A stretch of DNA of 35,998 nt from assembly GCA_009773155.1 (NCBI GenBank), contig WOVA01000023.1, positions 1-35,998 on the forward strand. Direction: 5' to 3'. The notes beneath the pieces are model-generated. The model was not told where the DNA came from and did no database searches. It saw only the letters and a list, made by a program, of their open reading frames with translations. The translations under genes and the position numbers were made by a program. The stretch comes from Elusimicrobiota bacterium. GTDB taxonomy: Bacteria > Elusimicrobiota > Elusimicrobia > Elusimicrobiales > UBA9959. Positions 17,208-24,764 of this stretch are shown piece after piece. How positions within the stretch are numbered: the first letter of the stretch is position 1; every line of letters starts with the position of its first letter.

Positions 17208-17420
17208 ATTGTCCCCGCCTTCTTCCCGGTTTCGGCAGCCCGTCCGGCATCGAGACCCGGTCTCATTAGCCCCGCAGCTTTGCGTTCCCGGCCTTTCGGC
17301 GAACGGGAGTGCTATTATCGTACAACGATAGCATAGCAGGCGTAGCCCTTTCCGGCAAGGCCCAGGGCCGTCAAATTTTAGTCAAATGTTTGTCAAATTA
17401 ATGTGATATATTAGTCCTTA
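17208..17420. promoter_or_regulatory. Divergent control region with phased GTCAAAT repeats
   Basis: This region separates the two surface-protein transcripts. GTCAAAT occurs three times at 17370, 17381 and 17392, exactly 11 bp apart (one helical turn), just upstream of the rightward gene. An inverted repeat TATCGT-ACA-ACGATA lies at 17316-17330. A -10-like TATATT at 17407-17412 ends only 8 bp before the ATG at 17421, where no ribosome site is visible, so the mRNA may be leaderless. Phased repeats suggest binding of a regulator on one face of the DNA. Confidence 0.5.
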
Positions 17421-19256
17421 ATGCCCGGATTCCGGCCTTTTGCAATAGCCGCGGCGCTGTTTGCCGCCTTCGCCCCGCCAGCCGGCGCCTCACAGGATGC
17501 CGGCCTGCCCGGATCTTTCCTGCTTCAGCCCGCCGGCGGCCGAGGGGCGGCCCTTGGAGGGGTCTACCCGGCCCTTGTCTCGGGGCCCGACTCCGCTTTC
17601 TGGAACCCGGCAGGCCTGGGCGCGGTCAAAAAGCCGGAACTGGCACTGGCCCAATCCTGGCTGCTTGAGGATACCGGCCATTCGTTCATGGGTTTCGCTT
17701 ATCCCGGCTGGAGGGGAATAGGCCTGGCCGGGGCCTATATAAGGCAGGCCGGCGACGGCTATGAACGCCGCACCGGGCCTTTCGACGCTCCCAGGAGCTT
17801 TTCCGTGGGTAGCGAGGCTTTCATGGCCTCGGCCGGCCGCAAGCTCACCCTTGCCGGCCTGAGCGCCGCCGCCGGACTGACCTTCAAAGCCGTGCGGCAG
17901 TTCGTTGACGACAGTTCCGGCGGCGGCTGGGGCGCCGACGCCGGCGTGCTGGCTGGCCCCTGGCGGGGATTGACCTTCGCCATAACGCTCAAGAATCTGG
18001 CCCGGCCTTCGTTCGCGGTGCTTTCAAGGGAGATAACCTACCCTTCCGGCATAAACTACGCGGCGGCCTGGTCCGGCCGCCTTTCGGCCGACCTCGATTA
18101 TTCCGCTGGATTTGGACTGGAGAAATACGAGCGCGGCGGGGCCGATCTCTCGGCGGGCGCCGAGCTGGCCTATAAAGGCGCGGCTTTCCTGCGGGTTTCA
18201 GCCGGCCCCGACGGCCTGGCCAGCGGCGCGGGTCTGAAAGCCGGCAATTATTCGCTCGATTACGCTGTCTTCCTCAACGACTTCGCCCCCGTCCACACTA
18301 TAAATCTCGGCGTCCGTTTCGGCATAACCATGGACGAGCTGGAGAATTACATCAAGCGGGGGATAAGCCGCTTCGACCGGCAGGACGCGGCCAGGCTGGC
18401 GGGGGCCTATCTGCAGCAGGCCGAGATGCAGCATAAGGCCGGCGACGTGACCAGGGCCGTCAAAACGCTGGAAACCGCCCTGCTCTGGGACCCGGCCGAC
18501 GAGGCCATCTCCTCCCGTCTGGAAAAATACCGGGCGGAGCTGGACGATAAGATCAGCGGCCAGGTCATAGAAAGGACCCGGGCGCTGGCCGGGCAGTATT
18601 ACGCCAGGGGCGACTTCATCGCGAGCCGCGAGTACTGGGCCGGCGTGCTGTCGCTGGACCCCGGCAACGCCGAGGCGTCCGGCTATATCGCCGGGATAGA
18701 CGAACGGCTGGACCGCGGCCAGAAAGACCTGCTGCTGCGCGAGAAGGCGGAAGAGGCGAAGCGCAAGGCTTACGCCCTCATAGAGGAGGCCTCGGCCCTG
18801 CTCAGGGCGGAAAAATACGCGCAGGCCGCCGCGCGGGCGAAAAAAGCTTTACAGGTCCTGCCGGGCGACGCGCAGGCGAAAAGCGTGGTGGCTATAGCCG
18901 AACGCGGCCTGGCGCTGTCGCTCGAGAAGCGGCTGGGCCGCGCGGCCGAGCTGTGCGACGCCGGCGCCTACGCCAAGGCCCTCGAAGTCATAGAGTCCGT
19001 GCTCGGCGACGATCCCGGCAATAAAGAAGCCGCCGAGCGCAAGCGTATCTGCCGCGCCGCGCTGGCCCCGTCCATAACCGAAGCGCAGCGCAAAGCGCTG
19101 GAGAAAACCTACTACATGGCCGTCGATTCCTATCTTAAGGGCGACTATACCGCCGCGCGGGGCCGCGTCGGAGAGATACTGGACGCGGACCCGCTCAATG
19201 ACAGCGCCCTCAAGCTTAGCGAGAAGATAGACGCGGCCGGGAGAGGGAGAAGATGA
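17421..19256 (+). CDS. PorV/PorQ-like barrel fused to periplasmic TPR region
   Basis: The 611-residue protein has a signal peptide (1-24). A PorV/PorQ-like barrel (about 25-300) follows, with the family marker ARG-type glycine turn and DSAFWNPAGLGAVKKPEL near 54-72. After the last strand (INLGVRFGITMDE, about 294-306) come several TPR-like helical hairpins to the C-terminus (for example DVTRAVKTLETALLWDPAD, IASREYWAGVLSLDPGN, AKALEVIESVLGDDPGN, TAARGRVGEILDADPLN). The barrel would sit in the outer membrane and the TPRs in the periplasm, as a docking platform. It overlaps the next gene by 4 bp (ATGA). The start lacks a ribosome site and lies next to a -10 box. Confidence 0.82.
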   Translation: MPGFRPFAIAAALFAAFAPPAGASQDAGLPGSFLLQPAGGRGAALGGVYPALVSGPDSAFWNPAGLGAVKKPELALAQSWLLEDTGHSFMGFAYPGWRGIGLAGAYIRQAGDGYERRTGPFDAPRSFSVGSEAFMASAGRKLTLAGLSAAAGLTFKAVRQFVDDSSGGGWGADAGVLAGPWRGLTFAITLKNLARPSFAVLSREITYPSGINYAAAWSGRLSADLDYSAGFGLEKYERGGADLSAGAELAYKGAAFLRVSAGPDGLASGAGLKAGNYSLDYAVFLNDFAPVHTINLGVRFGITMDELENYIKRGISRFDRQDAARLAGAYLQQAEMQHKAGDVTRAVKTLETALLWDPADEAISSRLEKYRAELDDKISGQVIERTRALAGQYYARGDFIASREYWAGVLSLDPGNAEASGYIAGIDERLDRGQKDLLLREKAEEAKRKAYALIEEASALLRAEKYAQAAARAKKALQVLPGDAQAKSVVAIAERGLALSLEKRLGRAAELCDAGAYAKALEVIESVLGDDPGNKEAAERKRICRAALAPSITEAQRKALEKTYYMAVDSYLKGDYTAARGRVGEILDADPLNDSALKLSEKIDAAGRGRR

Positions 19257-21721
19257 ATCGGACCATTTTACTGACCGCCGCCCTTCTGCTGTCTCCCTCG
19301 CCAGCCGCGGCTTTCGACTTAGGAGGGGCCGATCTGACCCCGGGTAATTACGATACCCTGAGCGGAACCTACACCAGCGTGGGCAACTTCATCATCCCCG
19401 CCGGAACGACCGTCTTCGTGGGACAGGGGACCGGGCTTTTCATCTACGCTTCAACCGTGACGATACACGGCCATCTCAATGCCAATGGCAGGGGTCATCC
19501 GGGCGGCGCCTCGGGCGAGCCGGGTTTCGCCGGCGGTCAGGGATTCGGTCCGGGCAAAGGCGGCGCCGGCGCCGCCTGGATGGGCGGCGGAGGCGGCGGT
19601 TACGGCGACGCCGACCTGGACGGGATTTCCGGCGGCAAAGGTTATGGCGCCGACGGCGGAAGCAGCGGTCTTCCATATGGCGCCACTTCCCAGATCACCG
19701 CGCCTTTTTCCGCGGATGATGTTTTCCCCGGCTCCGGCGGCGGGGGAGGGGGCGGCGGCGGAGCGAATACGACGAGCGGGGCCGGCGGTTCAGGCGGCGG
19801 ATTCGTATACATCGAGGCCGATTATGTCGTTATAACCGGCACGGTCTCGGCCAATGGTCTGGCCGGCGGTACGGGCATAGATGCGTCGGCCAGTTCTCCC
19901 GGCGGCGGCGGCGGCGGCGGTTCCGGCGGGGGTATGGCGATAATTTCCCGCGGCATGCTTTCCATGCCCTCGGGCGGTTTTTTCGCGACCGGCGGAAGCG
20001 GGGGATCCTCCTTATCTCTCAGCACCGGCAATCCGGGCGGCGGCGGGGCCGCCGGCAGGATAAACGTCCTTTATAAAACGTTCTCGGCCGGGACCATCTC
20101 TTTGTCGACATCCGCCGGAGCCGGCGGGCAGATAGGTTTCGGTGGCGGTTACGCCCAGGCCGGCTCCAGCGGCACGGTCTCCAGGGGCGTGCTGCCGTCC
20201 TCCCCGGCCGGTTTCGGCTTCACCGGCGTCTTTCTGACCTCGGCCGCTTATTCCTGGAGCGGCATGGCCGAGGCGGCCTTCGGCGGGCCGCTGTCCATGC
20301 TGCCCGCGCTCACCACCAGGCAGTTCCGGCTCTTCGCCGGCACACAGGACCTGCCTTTCACCGCCGCTTTCACCGGCGTTTCGGCGTCCAGCGCCGCCGT
20401 AACCGGCCAGGAGACTGGGCTTATGCCGGATACCACCATATACCGCTTCCTCACGGCCTATACCGACCTGGGCTACAGCGCGGCTTCGCTTACTATATCC
20501 ACTTGGACCCGGGCGGCGCCGCCGGCGCTGGCCCAGAACTCGGCCTTCGTGGGCGTGTCGAGCTACGCGCTGTCGGTCGTCTGGTCGTCGGGCGCCGCCG
20601 CCACCGGCTTCAACCCGGCCTATACTTCTTACGAGCTGAGCTTCTCCAGCTCCGGGGCTTTCGGCGCGCCGGTTTCGATGGGGTTCCTGACCGGCGTATC
20701 CTCGGCGCCTGCCGGACTGCTGTCCAATTCCACTTACTATCTGCGGGTGCGGGCGCGGGGCCTCAACGGCGCGTATACGTCTTTCGCGCAGACGGTTTCG
20801 ACGCCGACCATGGCCGCGCCGCCGTACGCGCCCGCTTTCTCCAAGGTGTACGTCTCCAGCGCCGTTCTGGTCTGGAACGGCGCTGGCAATCCGGACGGCA
20901 CCGTTTTCGAGGCGCAGCTCTCCGTCGATAATTTCGTGACGGTCAGCTCCGCGCCGCTGACGACGGACACCACCGCCTATTTCGGCAGCCTCAGTCCCGG
21001 CGTGGTCTACACCGCGCGGGTCCGCGCCCTCAATCACGCCCTGGTCCCCACCGGTTTCTCCATATCGGTCTCCACTACCCCGGGCTCTTTCGGCAACCTG
21101 GAGGCGCCGGGCAAGCCGGAACCGCCTCAACCCGCCTCGCCCTATTCCTATGACGGGGCGGCGACTTTCGCCTGGTCCCCTCCCGCGGGGGCCGTTTCGA
21201 TACACGAATACCTGCTGGATATAGGGACTTTCCCCGGCGGGAACGATTTCGTTTCCGGCAGCACCGCGCCCGCCTCCGGCGCCTTGTCTTATTCGACCAA
21301 CACGTTCGTTTCCGGAAAAACTTACTATGCCAGAGTGCGCGCCAGGAGCACGGCCGGCGTCCTGGGCGAATTCTCCGAGCCCGGTGCCGGTGTGCAGGTC
21401 TGGAGAACCGCCGACGAGGCGGCCATCGCGAAACCCTATAACTGGCCCAACCCTTTCGACCCCGCCGCCGGCGCCACCAATATCGGCTTCCATCTCTCCG
21501 GCCCGGCCGCGGTGACGCTGCGGATATTCACGCTGCAGGGCCGCGAGGTCTGGTCCCGCTCGGCCTATGAGCCGGCCGCCGGCAACAAGGTCTGGACCTG
21601 GAACGGCCGCAACGGCGCAGGGGCCACCGTCGAGCCCGGCGGCTACGCCGTCATGGTGACCAGTGACTACGCGGGCGGCGGCAGCCGGACCCGGAAATTC
21701 AAGCTGGCGGTGCTCTACTGA
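19253..21721 (+). CDS. Secreted Gly-rich, fibronectin-type repeat protein with FlgD/type IX-like C-terminal domain
   Basis: The 822-residue protein has a signal peptide (1-21). A glycine-rich part (about 75-285) is dominated by GGxGGG runs between short beta segments (FIIPAGTTVFVG, FVYIEADYVVITGTVSANG), resembling surface or adhesin-like solenoids. Several fibronectin type III-like repeats follow (about 320-710; VSSYALSVVWSSG, VYVSSAVLVWNGAG, YDGAATFAWSPP). The last 94 residues (729-822) start YNWPNPFDPAAG and include VTLRIFTLQGREVW and a KFKLAVLY end, typical of FlgD Ig-like or type IX sorting domains. The same length and ends are seen in the kelch protein. It is coupled by overlap to the PorV-TPR gene upstream and to the cyclase downstream. 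Confidence 0.83.
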   Translation: MNRTILLTAALLLSPSPAAAFDLGGADLTPGNYDTLSGTYTSVGNFIIPAGTTVFVGQGTGLFIYASTVTIHGHLNANGRGHPGGASGEPGFAGGQGFGPGKGGAGAAWMGGGGGGYGDADLDGISGGKGYGADGGSSGLPYGATSQITAPFSADDVFPGSGGGGGGGGGANTTSGAGGSGGGFVYIEADYVVITGTVSANGLAGGTGIDASASSPGGGGGGGSGGGMAIISRGMLSMPSGGFFATGGSGGSSLSLSTGNPGGGGAAGRINVLYKTFSAGTISLSTSAGAGGQIGFGGGYAQAGSSGTVSRGVLPSSPAGFGFTGVFLTSAAYSWSGMAEAAFGGPLSMLPALTTRQFRLFAGTQDLPFTAAFTGVSASSAAVTGQETGLMPDTTIYRFLTAYTDLGYSAASLTISTWTRAAPPALAQNSAFVGVSSYALSVVWSSGAAATGFNPAYTSYELSFSSSGAFGAPVSMGFLTGVSSAPAGLLSNSTYYLRVRARGLNGAYTSFAQTVSTPTMAAPPYAPAFSKVYVSSAVLVWNGAGNPDGTVFEAQLSVDNFVTVSSAPLTTDTTAYFGSLSPGVVYTARVRALNHALVPTGFSISVSTTPGSFGNLEAPGKPEPPQPASPYSYDGAATFAWSPPAGAVSIHEYLLDIGTFPGGNDFVSGSTAPASGALSYSTNTFVSGKTYYARVRARSTAGVLGEFSEPGAGVQVWRTADEAAIAKPYNWPNPFDPAAGATNIGFHLSGPAAVTLRIFTLQGREVWSRSAYEPAAGNKVWTWNGRNGAGATVEPGGYAVMVTSDYAGGGSRTRKFKLAVLY

Positions 21722-23112
21722 TGAAGAATTTCAGCAGGATGGCGCTCAAGATCTGCGTCTTCTCGTCGGCGCTCATCCTGGCCGTGATGGCCGCGATGGC
21801 GCATATACTGCTGGAAGCCTCCCGCTCGGCGCTGCTGGGCGAGATGAGCCTGCGGGCCGAGGCCTTCTCCCGCTCGGCGCGCGAGGCCTTCATCCCGTCG
21901 CTGGACGTCTTCAGCCTGCATCTCGCCGTCAACGCCATGACGCGCGAGCGGGCCATAGCCGGGGCCGTCGTCACCGACACCGCCGGCCGCGTGCTCTCTC
22001 ACTCGCTGGCCGACATGGTCGGCGAGCAGGACCCTTCCCCCGAGGGCGCCGCCGCCCGCGCGGCGGAGGGGATGACCGTCACGCCTTCCGCCGCCGGCGG
22101 CTGGTATATAGCCGCGCCCGTTTCGACGGGCGCCGGCCGGGCCGCCACGGCGGCGATAGTCCTCACGCCGGAGAGCCTGGCCGAAGCCCTGGCGCCGATG
22201 CGCCGGAAAGTCCTCTACGTCACGCTGGCCGCCCTGGCGGCCGCGCTGGCGGGCACCATCGCCATAGTCAGCTGGCTGATGCGGCCCATCCCCATGCTGG
22301 CCCGCGCGGCACGCGAAGTCGGCGAGGGTAAGCTCGACACGGAAGTGGTATGGAAGAGTTCCGACGAGATAGGCGTGCTGGCCGGGGCCTTCAACGACAT
22401 GGTCAAGGGCCTGCGCGAGCGCGACCATATCCGCAGCGTTTTCGGACGCTACGTTTCGGGCGAGATAGCCGACGCGGTGCTGGGCGGCAAGCTGCCGCTG
22501 GGCGGCGAGCGCCGCCATATCGCCGTCATCTTCGCCGATATCCGGGATTTCAGCGCCATGGGCCAGCGCGACCAGCCCGAAGCGGTGGTGAAGCTGCTCA
22601 ACGATTATTTCACGCTGATGACCCGCGTCATCCGCGCCCGCGGCGGCATAGTGGACAAGTTCCTGGGCGACGGTCTGCTGGCCATGTTCGGCGCCCCGCT
22701 CGCTTCCGCCAATCCCGAGGAACGCGCCGTCCACGCGGCGCTGGAGATGCGCTGGACGCTGTCGGCTTTCAATGCCCACCGGGTGCGGGAAGGCCTGGCC
22801 CCGGTCGCCATGGGGCTCTGCGTGACCAGCGGTCCGGCCCTGGTCGGGAATATCGGCAGCGAAGAGAAGATGGAGTACACGGCCATAGGCGAGCCGGTCA
22901 ACCTGGCCTCCCGGCTGGAGGGTATCAACAAGCGGCTGGGGACCTCGGCCATAGTTTCCAGGGCCGTGCGGGAGGCCACCGCCGCGGCTTTCCAGTATAA
23001 GGAACTGGGCGCCCACGCCGTACGCGGCTGGAAGGACCCGCTGGACCTTTTCGAGCTCCTGGACCCCGGCTCGGCCCCCCGGCAGCCCGTTCCGTTGAAA
23101 AAGGGCACTTAA
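21721..23112 (+). CDS. Membrane-bound class III adenylate/guanylate cyclase with HAMP domain
   Basis: The 463-residue protein has TM1 (about 11-30), a periplasmic sensor region (about 31-162), TM2 (about 163-186), a HAMP linker (about 187-240) and a class III cyclase domain (about 262-455). Catalytic features are complete: metal aspartates Asp273 (FADIRDFS) and Asp317 (DKFLGDG), Lys313, Thr387 in EYTAIG and the transition-state pair Asn394/Arg398 (VNLASRL). The Thr position suits ATP rather than GTP, but specificity is uncertain. The start overlaps the stop of the surface-protein gene by one base (TGATG), so the cyclase is made with it. A signalling role tied to the surface proteins is inference. 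Confidence 0.9.
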   Translation: MKNFSRMALKICVFSSALILAVMAAMAHILLEASRSALLGEMSLRAEAFSRSAREAFIPSLDVFSLHLAVNAMTRERAIAGAVVTDTAGRVLSHSLADMVGEQDPSPEGAAARAAEGMTVTPSAAGGWYIAAPVSTGAGRAATAAIVLTPESLAEALAPMRRKVLYVTLAALAAALAGTIAIVSWLMRPIPMLARAAREVGEGKLDTEVVWKSSDEIGVLAGAFNDMVKGLRERDHIRSVFGRYVSGEIADAVLGGKLPLGGERRHIAVIFADIRDFSAMGQRDQPEAVVKLLNDYFTLMTRVIRARGGIVDKFLGDGLLAMFGAPLASANPEERAVHAALEMRWTLSAFNAHRVREGLAPVAMGLCVTSGPALVGNIGSEEKMEYTAIGEPVNLASRLEGINKRLGTSAIVSRAVREATAAAFQYKELGAHAVRGWKDPLDLFELLDPGSAPRQPVPLKKGT

Positions 23113-23133
23113 ATTTGGTATCCTTGACTTACT

Positions 23134-23445
23134 ATGAACACGTACGAACTCATATTGGTCATTAACCCCCAGGCCTCCGAAGCCGAAGTTAATGAATTTG
23201 TAGACAAGGCCAAGAAGATCCTGACCGACGAAAAGGCCGAGATCCTCAACGAAGACCGCCTCGGCCGCAAGAAGTTCACCCACAACATGGGTAAACACCG
23301 CGACGGCTTCTACATCTTCATGAAAGTGAAGGCGGACCCGGCCTCCGTGAAGTCTATAACTCATGGCTTCAAGCTGCAGGAGTCCATACTCCGGTCCGTG
23401 ATCTTCAAGGCCTCGGTTGAGAAAACCGTCGTCAAGAAGGCCTGA
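23134..23445 (+). CDS. rpsF: 30S ribosomal protein S6
   Basis: The 103-residue protein starts MNTYELILVINPQASEAEV and contains the usual RLGRKKFTHNMGKHRDGFYIFMKVKADP core of S6. S6 binds S18 and 16S rRNA in the platform of the small subunit. It opens the classic rpsF-ssb-rpsR-rplI-dnaB group. No strong ribosome site is seen before the ATG. The gap after the cyclase is 21 bp and contains TTGACT, which is too close to the start to act as its -35 box. The known S6:S18 leader-binding motif is not evident. Confidence 0.96.
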   Translation: MNTYELILVINPQASEAEVNEFVDKAKKILTDEKAEILNEDRLGRKKFTHNMGKHRDGFYIFMKVKADPASVKSITHGFKLQESILRSVIFKASVEKTVVKKA

Positions 23446-23467
23446 CCCGGCTCCTTAGCCGTTCTTT

Positions 23468-23905
23468 ATGAACATAAAGATCCCCGAACAGAACTACGTC
23501 CTGCTGGCGGGCCGGCTTACCCGCGACCCCGAGCTGAGGACCACCACCAAAGGCACGCCCGTCTGCTCTTTCGATATAGCGGTCAACCGCCGTTATAAGG
23601 ACAACAACTCCGGCGAGTGGCGGGAGGACGTTACCTATGTGCCGATAACAGCCTGGGGCCCCATGGGCGAGCGTTGCAAAGAGAGGCTCAAGAAGGGCAG
23701 CCCCGTTCACGTCGAGGGACGCCTTCGCGGAGAAGAGTACACCGATAAGACCGGCCAGAAGCGCAAGGTGATGCGCGTCGTGGCCAACCGCGTGCAGTTC
23801 CTGGCCATGGCCGACAAGCCCGGCGAAAGCGACCAGGGCGAAGCTCCCGCCTCCCCCGAGGCGGGCGGTTCCAAGGCGGAAGGTTTGGACGAAGTGCCGT
23901 TTTGA
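23468..23905 (+). CDS. ssb: Single-stranded DNA-binding protein
   Basis: The 145-residue protein has an N-terminal OB fold (about 5-112: YVLLAGRLTRDPELRTT, then VCSFDIAVNRRYKD, then VHVEGRLRGEEYTDKTGQKRK). A short acidic/Gly linker leads to the C-terminal tip EGLDEVPF, matching the conserved acidic-aromatic tail that recruits replication and repair partners. It is shorter than E. coli SSB because the linker is short. Its place between rpsF and rpsR is the standard bacterial order. Confidence 0.96.
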   Translation: MNIKIPEQNYVLLAGRLTRDPELRTTTKGTPVCSFDIAVNRRYKDNNSGEWREDVTYVPITAWGPMGERCKERLKKGSPVHVEGRLRGEEYTDKTGQKRKVMRVVANRVQFLAMADKPGESDQGEAPASPEAGGSKAEGLDEVPF

Positions 23906-23927
23906 CGGCCATTTACGAGAGGCAAAT

Positions 23928-24281
23928 ATGAACAACGAAAATCCCAATCCCAGCACATCAGCGAGGGACACCATGCCGCATGGTGTCCCGGTACAATCCG
24001 CCCCCGCGCCGGCCGGCGGCCCCGCGCGCGGCCCCGCCGCCGGTCCCCGCAGGCCCTTCGGCAGGCGTCATTTCGCCCCGCGCCGCAAGGTCTGCCGCCT
24101 CTGCGCGGAGAAGATCCACACGATAGACTTCAAGCAGTCCCAGCTGCTCAAGACCTTCTGCACCGATACCGGCAAGATCCTGTCCCGCCGCATCACCGGC
24201 GCCTGCGCCAAGCATCAGCGCCAGATAACCAGGGCCATAAAGGTCAATCGCAACCTGGCCATCATGCCCTACAAGGGCTGA
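23928..24281 (+). CDS. rpsR: 30S ribosomal protein S18 with unusual N-terminal extension
   Basis: The 117-residue protein is longer than most S18 (about 70-90). The conserved part begins near residue 44 (FGRRHFAPRRKVCRLCAEKIHTIDFKQ) and ends AIMPYKG. Four cysteines (two in CRLC, then TFCTD and GACAKH) suggest a zinc-binding form. Residues 1-43 are a low-complexity extension. Within it, residues 13-21 (RDTMPHGVP) are encoded by a 25-bp palindrome (23965-23989) that also occurs in cysS. The ribosome site GAGG before 23928 supports this start. The tail probably protrudes from the ribosome and tolerates insertion. Confidence 0.95.
   Translation: MNNENPNPSTSARDTMPHGVPVQSAPAPAGGPARGPAAGPRRPFGRRHFAPRRKVCRLCAEKIHTIDFKQSQLLKTFCTDTGKILSRRITGACAKHQRQITRAIKVNRNLAIMPYKG
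23965..23989. repeat. REP-like palindrome inside rpsR
   Basis: GGGACACCATGC (23965-23976) and GCATGGTGTCCC (23978-23989) form a perfect 12-bp inverted repeat around one central base. It is read in frame as DTMPHGVP in the S18 extension. A related, longer copy lies in cysS at 35213-35290 and gives the same DTMP and PHGVP peptides. Confidence 0.8.
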
Positions 24282-24302
24282 GCCGCCCGCACGGAGAAAG
24301 CC

Positions 24303-24752
24303 ATGAAAGTCATACTCAAGAAAAATATCGAGAAACTCGGCCGGATGGGCGAGGTCAAGCAGGTCCGCGACGGCTACGCCCGCAACTACCTGGTCCCCCG
24401 CGGCATGGCCGAAAAGGCCACCGAGACGGTGATCAAGTCCTGGAAGGCCGGCGAGGTCAGGCGCGCAAAGCGCGTCTCCCAGGAGAACGAGGCCCTCACG
24501 GCCCTCGCTACCCGCATCTCGGCGGTGACGCTGTCCTTTTCCAGGCCCGTCTCCGAGGACGGGACCATGTACGGTTCCGTCGCCAAGAGCGATATAGTGA
24601 AGAGCCTCAAGGGCGCCGACATCGAGATCCATAAGGATCAGGTCCGCCTGCCGGCCTCCATAAAGGCCGTCGGCGAGACCGAGGTTGAGATAGCTCTCAA
24701 GCCCGGCATCACCGCCAAGGTCAAGATCACCGTCACGGCTCAGAATAAATAA
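24303..24752 (+). CDS. rplI: 50S ribosomal protein L9
   Basis: The 149-residue protein starts MKVILKKNIEKLGRMGEVKQV, followed by DGYARNYLVPRGMA, the diagnostic L9 N-terminal domain. A long connecting helix (about 45-75) and a C-terminal domain (about 78-149; MYGSVAKSDIVKSL) complete the normal dumbbell. Its length is the standard for the family. GGAG gives a good ribosome site. It binds 23S rRNA near the L1 stalk and limits frameshifting. Position between rpsR and dnaB is conserved. Confidence 0.96.
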   Translation: MKVILKKNIEKLGRMGEVKQVRDGYARNYLVPRGMAEKATETVIKSWKAGEVRRAKRVSQENEALTALATRISAVTLSFSRPVSEDGTMYGSVAKSDIVKSLKGADIEIHKDQVRLPASIKAVGETEVEIALKPGITAKVKITVTAQNK

Positions 24753-24764
24753 TCGGGGGCTTCT

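Noticed and set aside
19480-20060. Repeat array or CRISPR-like pattern of GGCGGC units
   Set aside because: The repeats are irregular glycine codons within a coding frame, with no constant repeat or spacer length.
23113-23133. TTGACT before rpsF as a promoter -35 box
   Set aside because: It lies only about 5 bp before the start codon, leaving no room for a -10 box and transcript start.
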